64,000 bases of DNA, taken from positions 124,001 through 188,000 of the forward strand of contig NCCZ01000004.1 in assembly GCA_002279935.1 (NCBI GenBank). Reading direction: 5' to 3'. Under the pieces are notes generated by a model. The model did no database searches. It was not told where the DNA came from and was given only the letters and a program-made list of their open reading frames with translations. Positions 27,076-36,746 of this stretch are shown here, in pieces. Source of the stretch: Hyphomicrobium sp. 12-62-95 (lineage in GTDB: Bacteria; Pseudomonadota; Alphaproteobacteria; Rhizobiales; Hyphomicrobiaceae). The translations under genes were made by a program, and so were the position numbers. The first letter of the stretch is position 1. Every line of letters starts with the position of its first letter.

Positions 27076-27108
27076 AAACCGCCGGTCTTGCGACCGGCGG
27101 TTTGTTTT
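27076..27108. terminator. Bidirectional terminator between marR and asd
   Basis: AAACCGCCGGTC (27076-27087) pairs perfectly with GACCGGCGGTTT (27092-27103) around TTGC. T-rich bases follow on both strands, so it serves both convergent genes. Confidence 0.9.
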
Positions 27109-27127
27109 ATAGGGCCTGCGCCGAACG

Positions 27128-28156
27128 CTAAGCGGCCGATTTCAGCAGGTTCTGCTCGATCATCGATTCTGCAATCTGGACCGCGTTGAGCGCCGCACCC
27201 TTGAGCAGGTTGTCAGACACGATCCACAGCGCCAGACCGTTCTCAGCCGTTGCGTCTTCGCGAATACGCGACACGAACGTCGAGAATTCGCCCGCCGCCT
27301 CAACCGGCGTCGCGTAGCCGCCCGGTTCCCGCTTATCGACAACCAGAATGCCCGGAGCATTGCGCAAGATCTCGCGCGCCTCTTCGGGGCTGATCGGCCG
27401 CTCGAACTCGATGTTCACCGACTCCGAATGGCCGACAAACACCGGCACCCGAACGCAGGTCGCCGTCAGCCGGATCTTCGGATCGAGGATCTTCTTCGTC
27501 TCCACCATCATCTTCCATTCCTCTTTCGTGTAGCCGTCTTCCATGAAGACATCGATGTGAGGAATGCAGTTGAAGGCAATCTGCTTGCTGAACTTTTTCG
27601 GTTCAACCTCGGTGCCCGGCACATACTTGGCCTTGGTCTGCTGCCAAAGCTCATCCATGGCGTCCTTGCCGGCGCCGGAAACGGACTGGTAAGTTGAGAC
27701 GATCACGCGGGTGATTTTTGCCGCGTCGTGCAGCGGCTTGAGCACGACCACCAGCTGCGCCGTAGAGCAATTCGGGTTCGCGATGATGTTCTTCTTCGTG
27801 TAACCGCGAATGGCGTCGGCATTCACCTCCGGCACAATCAGCGGGACATCCTGGTCGTATCGCCAGCACGACGAGTTATCGATCACGACGCAGCCCTTGG
27901 CGCCGATCCTTGGCGCCCATTCCTTGGCCACGCTCGAACCGGCCGACATCAGGCAGATGTCCACCTTCGAAAAATCGAACTGCTCCAGATCCTGGCACTT
28001 GATCGTCTTGTCGCCATAGGACACCTCCGTCCCCACCGAACGGCGCGAGGCCAGCGCATGAATCTCGCTGACCGGAAACCGCCGCTCGATCAGCACGTTC
28101 ATCATTTCCCGGCCCACGTTGCCGGTGGCGCCGACGACGGCAATTCTGTAGCCCAT
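27128..28156 (-). CDS. asd: Aspartate-semialdehyde dehydrogenase
   Basis: 342 residues, full length. The nucleotide-binding start MGYRIAVVGATGNVGREMMNVLIERRFPV is followed by the catalytic Cys130 in IIANPNCSTAQLVVVLKPLHD, the family's SGAGKDAMDELWQQT, and GHSESVNIEFERPISPEEAREIL. Asd reduces aspartyl-phosphate to the semialdehyde, feeding lysine/diaminopimelate, threonine and methionine synthesis. It stands alone and is convergent with marR. Confidence 0.97.
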   Translation of the reverse strand: MGYRIAVVGATGNVGREMMNVLIERRFPVSEIHALASRRSVGTEVSYGDKTIKCQDLEQFDFSKVDICLMSAGSSVAKEWAPRIGAKGCVVIDNSSCWRYDQDVPLIVPEVNADAIRGYTKKNIIANPNCSTAQLVVVLKPLHDAAKITRVIVSTYQSVSGAGKDAMDELWQQTKAKYVPGTEVEPKKFSKQIAFNCIPHIDVFMEDGYTKEEWKMMVETKKILDPKIRLTATCVRVPVFVGHSESVNIEFERPISPEEAREILRNAPGILVVDKREPGGYATPVEAAGEFSTFVSRIREDATAENGLALWIVSDNLLKGAALNAVQIAESMIEQNLLKSAA

Positions 28157-28405
28157 GTGGCGAAATCCTTGAATTTATTGCCGGAATGCTGCGCACGCCG
28201 GGTGCCGCGCTGAGCGGCCCTATGAGGTAGCGATCCCTTACGCGCGCCGGCCCCTTCTTTCAAGGCGGACTTGGGGTCGCGCAGGCCCAGTGCCGCCCTA
28301 GAAATCGGGTTGAAAGGCTTCAACCGCTGGCGGGCAAATCCGCCACGAGACCGCCCTTCCCCCGCGCTAAAACCGCGCCGGGCATCAACACAAGGACCAC
28401 GGCAA

Positions 28406-28840
28406 ATGAGGGCCTATCGGACATTGCCAGCACGAGCACTCTTCGCGGCGATGACGGTTCAAAGCCTCGCCGGCCCCGTCTGGATGACCGATGCCGATCT
28501 CACCGGCACCTTCGCGGGCCGGGACATCTCCGGGGAATATGAAAACGGCGACACCTTCGACGAGACCTACGCCCGCGACGGGACTGTCCGCTATTCCGAC
28601 GCCCGTCGCACCTCCTCCGGCAAATGGTCTGTCCGCGCCGGAACCTTTTGCACGATCTACGACGACGATCCCGCTGGCGGCTGCTACCGCGTCCACAAGG
28701 CGAGCGAAAACTGCTTTGAGTTCCACTTTGTCGCCCGCACGCAGGAGCAAGCCAGCAAAGCGCCCGGTAAACCGGCCTGGACGGCCCGCGGCTGGTTCGC
28801 CAATCAACCTAAAACATGCGTCGACGGCGAAAGCGTCTGA
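28406..28840 (+). CDS. Small exported protein, unknown function
   Basis: 144 residues from ATG 28406. The start MRAYRTLPARALFAAMTVQSLAGPVWM is a plausible signal peptide. The mature part reads like a compact beta-rich domain with three cysteines (GTFCTIYDDDPAGGCYRVHKASENCFEF) and DLTGTFAGRDISGEYENGDTFDETYARDGTVRYSD, a pattern often seen in short alphaproteobacterial secreted proteins. The function is not known. Confidence 0.65.
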   Translation: MRAYRTLPARALFAAMTVQSLAGPVWMTDADLTGTFAGRDISGEYENGDTFDETYARDGTVRYSDARRTSSGKWSVRAGTFCTIYDDDPAGGCYRVHKASENCFEFHFVARTQEQASKAPGKPAWTARGWFANQPKTCVDGESV

Positions 28841-28961
28841 TGCCCCCTCCGCCGTTTTGACCTCGCGCAAGGTGCTCACCAGTATGTGACGTTTATCCCT
28901 GACCGTCTCGCGCATCGGTGGCAAGGTTTCGCCGCTTTAGATCGTCGAAAAGGACTTGGGC

Positions 28962-30599
28962 ATGAAGATTGTGATCATAGGCGGTGTGGCAGGTGGTGCC
29001 TCGTGTGCGGCGCGGCTGCGGCGCATCGACGAAGCCGCCGAGATCGTCATGATCGAACGTGGCCCCTATGTCTCCTACGCCAACTGCGGCCTGCCCTACC
29101 ACGTGGGTGGCGTCATCGAGGATGAGGCCAGCCTCTTGATCGCCAATCCGCAGCTGTTCCGGGACCAGTTTGCCATCGACGTGCGGATCAGTACCGAGGC
29201 TACGGCCATCGACGCCAAGGCTAAGACCGTCACCGTGCGCGATCTAGCCACCGGCGCCGAGCGCGCAGAGACCTACGACAAACTCGTCCTCGCCCCCGGC
29301 GCCACATCAATCAAGCCGCCGCTGCCCGGCATCGACCTGCCCGGCATCTTCCATGTCCGCACTGTCCCCGATGCCCGCGCGATCCGCCATTGGCTTGGTG
29401 CGAACCCCAAGGGCAAACGCGCTGTCGTCATTGGCGGTGGTTTCATCGGGCTGGAAATGGTCGAAAACCTCGTCCACCAGGACCTCGCCGTCACGCTCGT
29501 GGAAATGGCCGATCAGATTCTGGCCCCCCTCGACGTCGAACAGGCCCGCCCCGCCGAAGCTCTGCTCCGCCGTCACGGCGTCACGCTCGTCCTTGGCGAC
29601 AGCGTCACCGGCTTCGTGAAAAATCCATCCGGCGCGATCGACGTCGCCACCAAATCGGGCGCCACCTATCCAGCCGACATCGTCATCCTCGCGCTTGGCG
29701 TCCGCCCCGATACCGCACTCGCCAAATCCGCTGGCCTCACCCTTGGCGACCGCGGCGGCATCAAGGTCGATGCCCACATGCGCACCAGCGATCCCGCCAT
29801 CTATGCGGTTGGCGACGCCGTCGAGGTCCGCGACATCGTCACCGACGCCGATACGCTTCTCGCCCTCGCCGGCCCCGCCAACCGCCAAGGCCGCATCGCA
29901 GCCGACAACATCGCCGGCCGGACATCGGTCTTCCGCGGGGTGCAAGGCACCGCCATCATCGGCCTTTTCGGAACCACCTTTGCCTGGACCGGCGCCAGCG
30001 AGAAAACCCTGCGCCGCCTCGGCCGCACGGCCTACGAAAAGATCTACCTCTACCCCAATCACCACGCTCGCTATTATCCCGGCGCCAAGATGATCTCCAT
30101 GAAGCTCATCTTCGCCAAATCCGATGGCCGCATCTTAGGCGCACAGGCCTACGGCGAGGACGGCGTCGACCGCCGCATCGACGTTATCGCCACGCTGATT
30201 CAGAAAGGCGGCACGGTCTACGATCTGGAAGAAGCAGAACTCTGCTACGCGCCGCAATACGGCAGTGCGAAGGATGCCGCCAACTTCGCCGGTATGATCG
30301 CCGCCAACGTGCTGCGCAAGGACATGCCGTTGGTGCATTGGAACGCCGGCAACACCAGCCTTCTTCTCGATGTCCGCGACCCCGCCGAAATCGAGGCCTA
30401 TGCCGTTCCGGGCGCACTCAACATCCCCTTGAAGCAACTCCGCGCGCGCCTCGCCGAGGTCCCGCGCGACAGAGAAATCGCCGTCATCTGCCGCTCCGGC
30501 CAGCGCGCCTACCTGGCCACGCGCATTCTGCTGCAGAACGGCTACGCCGCCAAAACGCTCTCCGGCGGCGTCCTGGCCGTTCAGCAATCCGAAACTTAA
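28962..30599 (+). CDS. CoA-disulfide reductase-type flavoprotein fused to a rhodanese domain
   Basis: 545 residues from ATG 28962 with AAAAGGA eight bases ahead. The FAD domain begins MKIVIIGGVAGGASCAARLRR and carries Cys42 in SYANCGLPYHVGG, the single redox Cys of CoA-disulfide reductases. The NAD(P)H domain has VIGGGFIGLEMVENL, and the FAD end has PAIYAVGDAVEV. Residues about 460-545 form a rhodanese module with active Cys near 511 (AVICRSGQRAYLATRIL). Such CoADR-Rhd enzymes reduce CoA di- and persulfides and act in sulfur handling. It overlaps the convergent next gene by four bases. Confidence 0.9.
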   Translation: MKIVIIGGVAGGASCAARLRRIDEAAEIVMIERGPYVSYANCGLPYHVGGVIEDEASLLIANPQLFRDQFAIDVRISTEATAIDAKAKTVTVRDLATGAERAETYDKLVLAPGATSIKPPLPGIDLPGIFHVRTVPDARAIRHWLGANPKGKRAVVIGGGFIGLEMVENLVHQDLAVTLVEMADQILAPLDVEQARPAEALLRRHGVTLVLGDSVTGFVKNPSGAIDVATKSGATYPADIVILALGVRPDTALAKSAGLTLGDRGGIKVDAHMRTSDPAIYAVGDAVEVRDIVTDADTLLALAGPANRQGRIAADNIAGRTSVFRGVQGTAIIGLFGTTFAWTGASEKTLRRLGRTAYEKIYLYPNHHARYYPGAKMISMKLIFAKSDGRILGAQAYGEDGVDRRIDVIATLIQKGGTVYDLEEAELCYAPQYGSAKDAANFAGMIAANVLRKDMPLVHWNAGNTSLLLDVRDPAEIEAYAVPGALNIPLKQLRARLAEVPRDREIAVICRSGQRAYLATRILLQNGYAAKTLSGGVLAVQQSET

Positions 30600-31327
30600 G
30601 CAGCAAGCCCCAATACGCCGTGTCTCTCCTCGAGCGCGCTGGCGTGCGCCTCGAGCTCGGCACCAAGCGCGGCGTGATCGATCAGTCTCTGCCGCTGCAC
30701 GGCCATCTCGAAAACCGAGTAGATGTCGGCCTGACGATCGCCTTTGAGCTCCAAGAGCCTGCGCCGAGTATGGTTCTGCGCAATCCGGTACGCATCGACA
30801 TAGAACGCAGCCAGCGGATCCGCGCCGATGGCACCAGCAATGGCAGCGAATTTCACCCGCTCAACCTCGGGGATCGTGTCCACCTGGCAAATGCGGCCCT
30901 CCCCCGCCAAATCTTCCAGCACCTCATAAATGCCGAGCCGCTCCACACCCACCACCGCCCGGTCCAAATCGAACACCGGTAGAAACGGATAAAGCCGGCA
31001 CACCGTTGTACGAGTCGCATGCGCGCATGCGCACCCCGCGTTGCGGCTGATCAAACTCTCGATCGGTAAAACCCGCGCTCCGAAGCGGTACTCCGCCACC
31101 CGGTGCTGATAGTCTCCGAATTGACCCAGCAGATCGCGCGCCTGCAAGTATGCAAACTCACCCGGCAACAGCGGCAGTTCCTGTGCTCCGGCGCTACCCA
31201 CTAGCCGGAAGCGGTCCTTCTGGCGGCTGAAGCTGCAGCAATTGGCATTGCCGCACAGCTGCCAGCACCCCGGCACATAGACGAGATCCTGCGCATAGAT
31301 GGTGTCGAAATCGACGGCGCTTTCCAT
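30596..31327 (-). CDS. Cys-rich YkgJ-like (CxxxC cluster) protein
   Basis: 243 residues. Cysteines cluster in CWQLCGNANCC (residues 21-31) and CACAHATRTTVCRLYPF further on, the pattern of YkgJ-type proteins thought to hold zinc or an Fe-S cluster. The C-terminal half is helical and rich in Arg/Glu with no transmembrane segment. It meets the CoA-disulfide reductase gene tail to tail. The metal and role are unknown; the family call is tentative because the spacing is unusual. Confidence 0.6.
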   Translation of the reverse strand: MESAVDFDTIYAQDLVYVPGCWQLCGNANCCSFSRQKDRFRLVGSAGAQELPLLPGEFAYLQARDLLGQFGDYQHRVAEYRFGARVLPIESLISRNAGCACAHATRTTVCRLYPFLPVFDLDRAVVGVERLGIYEVLEDLAGEGRICQVDTIPEVERVKFAAIAGAIGADPLAAFYVDAYRIAQNHTRRRLLELKGDRQADIYSVFEMAVQRQRLIDHAALGAELEAHASALEERHGVLGLAA

Positions 31328-31497
31328 GCCGCATCTCTACACCGTCACCGGACGTCGCGCAGCCCACGGAGGAAAATTACGCTAAACGCGACGCCCGCCC
31401 GCCCTCCGCGAACGTGTGGGCGAAACCGGCGCCGGTTAACGCGCCATTAACCCCCCACATGTGAATGTGCCCAAGTTCTGCGTCTGTTCCTTAAGGC

Positions 31498-31785
31498 ATG
31501 CCCATGCCCAGGCTCTACAAGTTCGCTCTGTTCGGCTTCATCGCCTATGCCCTCGTCACGGCCAGCCCGGCCCAGCAGTCGGAAATCGGCCAGGGCCTCC
31601 TTGCGATCAAAGACGCCGCTGTCGACGCCTGCACCATTGAAGGCCGCCTCTGCACGCGCGCCATCGATTACGCCCTCGCGGCCTTCAACGGCTCCCTGTC
31701 CGATGATCCCGCCCCCTGGATGGACGAGCAGAGCAAACGCGTCCAACCGCCGCCACAAACCACGCCATCTCGCAACGCCGGCTGA
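31498..31785 (+). CDS. Small exported or membrane-anchored hypothetical protein
   Basis: 95 residues (ATG 31504 has a better-spaced AAGG and would give 93). A hydrophobic N-terminus (YKFALFGFIAYALVTASPA) suggests a signal peptide or anchor. The mature part contains one Cys pair (DACTIEGRLCTRAIDYALAAFNGSL) and a Pro-rich tail. It looks like small proteins seen in other Hyphomicrobiales but I cannot name a family. Confidence 0.55.
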   Translation: MPMPRLYKFALFGFIAYALVTASPAQQSEIGQGLLAIKDAAVDACTIEGRLCTRAIDYALAAFNGSLSDDPAPWMDEQSKRVQPPPQTTPSRNAG

Positions 31786-31891
31786 AGCGCTCCTGTCGGC
31801 GCACCCATGGAAAAGCTAACCTGGCTCTTGCAGGCGGACCGCCAATGGCCAACGTCGGCGGCAACCATCGACCAAGAGCAGCAGGTTTCCC

Positions 31892-32407
31892 GTGTCCACC
31901 AAAACGAGCCGCACGCAACCAACGTCAATCGCGGAATTACTGGCCTCCCCCATGCGCCCGGGCCAGCTGAAATGGATCGGCCTGCGTCCTGAGCGACGCG
32001 CCGCGGTGATCGAAGTGACCGAAGCCACCCTGATAGCCAGCCGCGGCATTACGGGCGATCGCTATCGCACCAGCAGCAACGGCGCCCGGCAGGTGACGCT
32101 GATCGCCGAGGAAGATATCGCCGCCATCGCCGCGTTCCTGGGACGCCCGTCCGTCGATCCCGCTCTCTTGCGCCGCAACCTCGTGACCTCCGGTATCAAT
32201 CTCGCAGCCCTAAAAGGCCGCCGGTTCCGCATCGGTGAAGCGGTACTCGAAACCTCCGGTGAATGCGCCCCGTGCAGCCGCATGGAGGAGATTTTTGGCA
32301 CCGGCGGCTACAACGCGGTGCGCGGCCGCGGTGGCATCACCGCCCGAATTGTCCAAGCAGGATCAATAGCCGTAGGTGATCTAGTGGAGCCCATCCCAAC
32401 GCAATAG
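31892..32407 (+). CDS. MOSC-domain protein
   Basis: 171 residues from GTG 31892. The MOSC fold is recognised by IEVTEATLIASRGITGDRY, RQVTLIAEEDIAAIAAFLG, LLRRNLVTSGINLAALKGRRFRIGEAVLETSGECAPCSRMEEIFG, where the Cys of CAPC is the conserved sulfur-carrying position, and GRGGITARIVQAGSIAVGD. MOSC proteins carry or insert sulfur for molybdenum cofactor-type or related enzymes. It lies alone in the plus direction; the partner enzyme is not in the window. Confidence 0.9.
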   Translation: MSTKTSRTQPTSIAELLASPMRPGQLKWIGLRPERRAAVIEVTEATLIASRGITGDRYRTSSNGARQVTLIAEEDIAAIAAFLGRPSVDPALLRRNLVTSGINLAALKGRRFRIGEAVLETSGECAPCSRMEEIFGTGGYNAVRGRGGITARIVQAGSIAVGDLVEPIPTQ

Positions 32408-32414
32408 ACAGCAA

Positions 32415-32457
32415 ACGTCTTATATGAGCGCACGTCCCGCTAGAAACGATAAGACGT
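32415..32457. repeat. Inverted repeat between the MOSC and HdeD-like genes
   Basis: ACGTCTTAT (32415-32423) and ATAAGACGT (32449-32457) are perfect inverted copies 25 bases apart. No T-run follows, so an operator for the next gene is as likely as a terminator. Confidence 0.45.
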
Positions 32458-32527
32458 CATTTGTATCGTGCAGGAAGAAAGACCAGTGCTAGCTTAGGCG
32501 CGAAATTCCGACAGGTGGAGATCAGTC

Positions 32528-33115
32528 ATGGCAGCACAGACCTATCCTCCCGGCACTGTCCTCATGCGCCCCACACTCGACGCCCTGGCGCGCAACTGGT
32601 GGCTCATCCTCCTGCGCGGCATTTTCGCCATCATCTTCGGCCTCCTCACGTTCGTCTGGCCTGGGCTCACGCTGGTCACGCTTGTCCTGCTGTACGGCGC
32701 CTTCTCTCTCTTGGATGGGATTTTCTCCATCGTCGCCGCGCTGAAGGGCGGCACGCCGATGCCACGCTGGTGGTTGGCCCTGGTCGGATTGTTGGGAATT
32801 GGCGTTGGCCTGATCACGCTGTTTTGGCCGCAGATCACGGGGATCGTGCTGTTGATGTTCATCGCCGGCTGGGCGATCGCGTCAGGGGTCTTGCAGATCA
32901 TCGGCGCCGTCTATTTGCGCAAGGAGATCGAGGGAGAATGGCTTCTCATCGCCAGCGGCCTCCTGTCGGTTTTGTTCGGCGTCGTCCTCGTGCTGTTCCC
33001 CGGCGCCGGAGCGCTGAGCCTTGCCCTCGTCATCGGCGCCTTCGCCGTAGTTTACGGCGTATTGCTCATCGGCTTTGCTCTCAGGCTGAAAAAGCAAGCC
33101 GAGATCAAAATCTGA
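32528..33115 (+). CDS. HdeD/DUF308-family membrane protein
   Basis: 195 residues with six evenly spaced hydrophobic segments. Family wording is LARNWWLILLRGIFAIIFGLLTFVWPGLTLVTLVLLYGAFSLLDGIFSIVAAL, LVGLLGIGVGLITLFWPQITGIVLLMFIAGWAIASGVLQIIGAVYLRKEIEGEW. HdeD-like proteins protect some bacteria against acid or other envelope stress; the role in this group is not established. It stands alone, downstream of a possible operator (32415-32457). Confidence 0.85.
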   Translation: MAAQTYPPGTVLMRPTLDALARNWWLILLRGIFAIIFGLLTFVWPGLTLVTLVLLYGAFSLLDGIFSIVAALKGGTPMPRWWLALVGLLGIGVGLITLFWPQITGIVLLMFIAGWAIASGVLQIIGAVYLRKEIEGEWLLIASGLLSVLFGVVLVLFPGAGALSLALVIGAFAVVYGVLLIGFALRLKKQAEIKI

Positions 33116-33185
33116 GCCGGTTGGCACCGCCCGCGCTCATCATCGCCATCTGACGTTACAGCCGTGCAAGTCGCGCGGCGCAGCG

Positions 33186-34301
33186 TCACGCGACCAGCTT
33201 CGCCACCGCATCCACGATGGCTTTGCCCATCTCGCTGGTGCCAACCTTCGTCATGCCGGGCTGCATGATATCGCCCGTGCGCAGGCCGCCGGCGAGCACC
33301 GCTGCAATCGCCTGATCGACAATGTCGGCCTCCGCCGCCATATCGAGCGAGTAGCGCAGCGCCATCCCGAACGAAGCGACCGTGGCGATCGGATTCGCGA
33401 GCCCCTTGCCGGCAATATCCGGCGCCGAGCCATGCACAGGTTCATAAAGTGACATGCGCTTGCCCGTCTTCGCATCCGGCGCGCCCAGCGACGCCGACGG
33501 CAGCATGCCGAGCGACCCCGTGCACATCGCGGCCTCGTCCGAGAGAACATCGCCGAACAGGTTGTCGGTCACGATGACATCGAACTGCTTGGGATTGCGC
33601 ACCAGCTGCATGGCGCAATTGTCGGCCAGAATATGCTCCAGTTCCACGTCCGGCGCATAGTCCTTGTGGACAGCGGTCACCACCTCCTTCCACAGCACGC
33701 CCGTGCGCATCACGTTGTGCTTCTCGGCCGAGTGCACCTTGTTGCCGCGCTTGCGCGCCAGGTCGAAAGCGACCTTAGCGATGCGTTCAATTTCATGCGT
33801 CGTGTAGATCTGCGTATCAACGGCGCGCTTCTCGCCGTTCTCCAGCGTCACGATCTCTTTCGGCTCCCCGAAGTAGACCCCGCCGGTCAGCTCGCGCACG
33901 ATCATGATGTCGAGGCCCTCGACGAGTTCGCGCTTCAGCGACGAGGCATCCGCCAGCGCCGGATAGCAGATCGCCGGCCGGAGGTTGGCGAAGAGGCCTA
34001 GATCCTTGCGCAGGCGAAGAAGCCCCGCCTCGGGCCGCGCCGCATAAGGCACGCCCGCCCACTTCGGCCCACCCACGGCGCCGAAAATCACCGCATCCGA
34101 AGCCTTGGCCTTCGCCACGCAATCATCCGTCACGGCCACGCCGTGCGCGTCGTAGGCTGCCCCGCCGACGAGATCGCTTTCGGTCTCGAAGCGCACACCG
34201 TTCTTACGTCCGTTGAAGAACGCAATCAGCCGCTCCACCTCGGCCATGGTCTCGACGCCGATACCGTCGCCGGGAAGGAGGAGAAGCTTTTTGGTCGTCA
34301 T
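33186..34301 (-). CDS. leuB: 3-isopropylmalate dehydrogenase
   Basis: 371 residues, full length. [26 protein letters not shown] opens the fold; the substrate loop is [16 protein letters not shown], the tyrosine/lysine region is [13 protein letters not shown], and the metal-binding acids are in [59 protein letters not shown] completes the match. LeuB oxidises 3-isopropylmalate in leucine synthesis with NAD+. leuCD are not adjacent in this window. Confidence 0.97.
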   Translation of the reverse strand: MTTKKLLLLPGDGIGVETMAEVERLIAFFNGRKNGVRFETESDLVGGAAYDAHGVAVTDDCVAKAKASDAVIFGAVGGPKWAGVPYAARPEAGLLRLRKDLGLFANLRPAICYPALADASSLKRELVEGLDIMIVRELTGGVYFGEPKEIVTLENGEKRAVDTQIYTTHEIERIAKVAFDLARKRGNKVHSAEKHNVMRTGVLWKEVVTAVHKDYAPDVELEHILADNCAMQLVRNPKQFDVIVTDNLFGDVLSDEAAMCTGSLGMLPSASLGAPDAKTGKRMSLYEPVHGSAPDIAGKGLANPIATVASFGMALRYSLDMAAEADIVDQAIAAVLAGGLRTGDIMQPGMTKVGTSEMGKAIVDAVAKLVA

Positions 34302-34439
34302 GGGAGGGGGTAACCTATCTGTCGGGTTGCGAGGCGGCAGGCGCCGGATGAATGTTCCGGCGGTACTGCTAGCCTCCCGGCTCTATGCCCGCAAGTGGCA
34401 CCACCCGCCGGGTCGTCGCAGCCGTTATTGGAGATGAAA

Positions 34440-35444
34440 ATGGGTCGCCGTCTGCTGCTTCGACTGACATTGGGAGGGTGCGTATTGTGCCCCGCACTGG
34501 CGACGGCAGACCCCCTGCAACTCGGCCTCCCGGTGGCCTGTGACCTCGGCCGCACCTGTTTTATCCAGAGTTACGTTGATATTGACCCTGGCCCGGCCGT
34601 CCAGGATTTCGCCTGCGGCAGCGCCACCTACGATAATCACGACGGCACCGACTTTCGCCTCCTCTCCGCCCGCGACGCCGCGACCGGCGTCGCAGTGCTC
34701 GCTACGGCTGCCGGCACCGTCAAAGGCGTCCGGGACGGCATGCCGGACCGTTTCGCCAATGCTGAAAGCCGCAGCCTCGTCGCCAATCGCGAATGCGGCA
34801 ACGGCGTCGTGATCGACCACGGCGGCGGCTGGGAAACCCAGTACTGCCACATGCAGTCCGGCAGCGTGAAAGCCACGGTCGGCCAAAAGGTCGATAAGGG
34901 GACTGTGTTGGGCGCGGTCGGCTATTCGGGTCTGGCGGAATTCGCGCACCTGCATCTGACCGTCCGCCACAACGGCAAAGCGATCGATCCCTTCACGGGC
35001 GCCGAGCGCAACGCCAGTTGCCAACGCGATCCGTCGGCCAATCCAGGACTATGGGACGAAACTGTTCGCCCGGCCCACCGCTACGCCAACGGCGAAATCA
35101 TAGCCGCTGGCTTCACGAGCGCGCTGCCGGACCTGAAACAAGCGGAAGTCGACGGCGGCATCGCTCCACCAACGGCCACCAGCGCACAGGTTGTCTTCTT
35201 CGCCCGGATGATCAATCTCAAAGCCGGCGATGTCGTCATGTTGAATGTCGAAGGTCCCGGCGGCTTCGCGGCACAATCCGCATCAAAACCGCTCGAGCGC
35301 AACAAGGCCACGTGGATCGCCTATGCCGGCAAACGTCTCAAGCAAAGCGCCTGGTCGCCCGGGACCTATGCCGGGACTGCGCGCGTTGTCCGCAACGGCG
35401 CGACCGTGGTGGAAGTGTCCCGCAGTTGGACCCTTTCAGAATAG
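34440..35444 (+). CDS. M23-family peptidoglycan endopeptidase-type protein
   Basis: 334 residues from ATG 34440, chosen because GGAG ends six bases ahead. A signal peptide (LLLRLTLGGCVLCPALATA) leads to a LytM domain: YDNHDGTDFRLLS supplies one His and the Asp of the zinc site, GNGVVIDHGGGWETQYCHM and FAHLHLTV (HxH) supply the others. The cysteines may form disulfides. The C-terminal 120 residues form a second beta-rich domain. It probably trims periplasmic peptidoglycan cross-links. It is convergent with the DUF4337 gene, 3 bases apart. Confidence 0.87.
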   Translation: MGRRLLLRLTLGGCVLCPALATADPLQLGLPVACDLGRTCFIQSYVDIDPGPAVQDFACGSATYDNHDGTDFRLLSARDAATGVAVLATAAGTVKGVRDGMPDRFANAESRSLVANRECGNGVVIDHGGGWETQYCHMQSGSVKATVGQKVDKGTVLGAVGYSGLAEFAHLHLTVRHNGKAIDPFTGAERNASCQRDPSANPGLWDETVRPAHRYANGEIIAAGFTSALPDLKQAEVDGGIAPPTATSAQVVFFARMINLKAGDVVMLNVEGPGGFAAQSASKPLERNKATWIAYAGKRLKQSAWSPGTYAGTARVVRNGATVVEVSRSWTLSE

Positions 35445-35447
35445 GTC

Positions 35448-36068
35448 TCAGCCAAGCCCAGGGATCGCCAACGCCAACGTGAATCCATTGAAAGCCAGAA
35501 AACCACCCGCTGCCGCCAGCAGGCCACTGACGACGAGCAGCATGGAACCCTTGGTGATGATCGAGATCGACGCCAGCACGATCGCAATCTGCAACAGCGC
35601 TTCGCCGTAGTCGAAATAAGGGTCCTTCCGCATCGCCACGTCGCGTTCGACCTCGAGCCGCTTGCCCTTCTCGAATAGTTGGTCGAGCCCCTCGCGCGCT
35701 TCCACCGGCTTGGCGGGATCGCCCGCTGTCAGGATCTCATCTTGCTTTTTGTATTCGGCGATTTTGGCTTCGATAGCCGCACGCCCATCGGCCGTCAGAT
35801 CGGGTTCGGCCTTGAGCCGCAGCGTGAGATCGTCCACTTCGACGCGCAGCACGTGCCGTCGCATATTCTTGGCTTGGAAGAATGCCCAGGTGTTTGCTGC
35901 TTCAATGTTCTTGAGCGTCATGTCCTTGGCTGCGTTTCCCCCGCCCATGGAGCAAATGGCGAGCAAGACTGCGAGAATGCCGATGTAAACGCCAACCCAC
36001 CGGTCGCGGTCCCGCACATTGGCGCCCTCGGCATCCTTCGCCAACTCATCCCATACCATCGTCGCCAC
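35448..36068 (-). CDS. DUF4337-family membrane protein
   Basis: 206 residues. An N-terminal helix ([17 protein letters not shown]) and two near the C-terminus ([36 protein letters not shown]) flank a long charged, coiled-coil-like middle ([28 protein letters not shown]...). This layout is that of DUF4337 proteins. The function is unknown. It overlaps the end of gpmA by 23 bases and is likely translated from the same message. Confidence 0.8.
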   Translation of the reverse strand: MATMVWDELAKDAEGANVRDRDRWVGVYIGILAVLLAICSMGGGNAAKDMTLKNIEAANTWAFFQAKNMRRHVLRVEVDDLTLRLKAEPDLTADGRAAIEAKIAEYKKQDEILTAGDPAKPVEAREGLDQLFEKGKRLEVERDVAMRKDPYFDYGEALLQIAIVLASISIITKGSMLLVVSGLLAAAGGFLAFNGFTLALAIPGLG

Positions 36069-36729
36069 CCTGTGCTGTCACGAGGTCGGCGCGGTCGAGC
36101 ACAGCCCCTTTTTCGTCGAGCTGATAGACGATCGGCGCTGCGGTTGCCAGTTCGCGCGCGATGATCTGTTCTCCGGTCAAACCCTCAAGATCCATGATCA
36201 GCGCGCGCAGCGAATTCCCGTGCGCCGCCACGATGACCGACTGGCCCGCGTTGACGACCGGCCAGATCTTCGCCTTGTAATAGGGCAGCACGCGGGCGGC
36301 CGTATCCTTCAGGCTTTCACCACCCGGCGGCGGAATATCGAAGCTGCGCCGCCAGCGCAGCACCTGCTCTTCGCCGAACCGATGTTTCGCTTCGTCCTTG
36401 TTCAAGCCCGAGAGCTGCCCATAATCGCGTTCGTTCAGGGCCTCATCGCGCGTGATCGGCACGCCCTTCTGCCCCATCACGTCGAGAATGATGTCGAGCG
36501 TGTTCTGCGCCCGCCGCAGCTTACTCGTGAAAGCCTGATCGAATTGAAGGCCGTGATCGCGCAAAACGCGCCCCGCCCATCGCGCTTCGATGAGCCCCTT
36601 CTCCGTCAAATCCGGATCGCGCCAGCCGGTAAACAGATTAAGCCGGTTCCATTCGCTCTGGCCATGCCGCACCAGCACCAGCGTGCGCGTGCGAGTGGCT
36701 GTGTCTGACAGAGTCTGGTGGTTCTGCAT
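36046..36729 (-). CDS. gpmA: 2,3-bisphosphoglycerate-dependent phosphoglycerate mutase
   Basis: 227 residues from the Met of [10 protein letters not shown]. The phospho-accepting His22 is in [40 protein letters not shown] and [18 protein letters not shown] hold the other catalytic residues. It interconverts 3- and 2-phosphoglycerate; in a serine-cycle methylotroph this links glycerate from hydroxypyruvate to phosphoenolpyruvate. It follows dapB by 17 bases in the same direction. Confidence 0.95.
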   Translation of the reverse strand: MQNHQTLSDTATRTRTLVLVRHGQSEWNRLNLFTGWRDPDLTEKGLIEARWAGRVLRDHGLQFDQAFTSKLRRAQNTLDIILDVMGQKGVPITRDEALNERDYGQLSGLNKDEAKHRFGEEQVLRWRRSFDIPPPGGESLKDTAARVLPYYKAKIWPVVNAGQSVIVAAHGNSLRALIMDLEGLTGEQIIARELATAAPIVYQLDEKGAVLDRADLVTAQGGDDGMG

Positions 36730-36746
36730 CGTCACGCAATCTGTCC

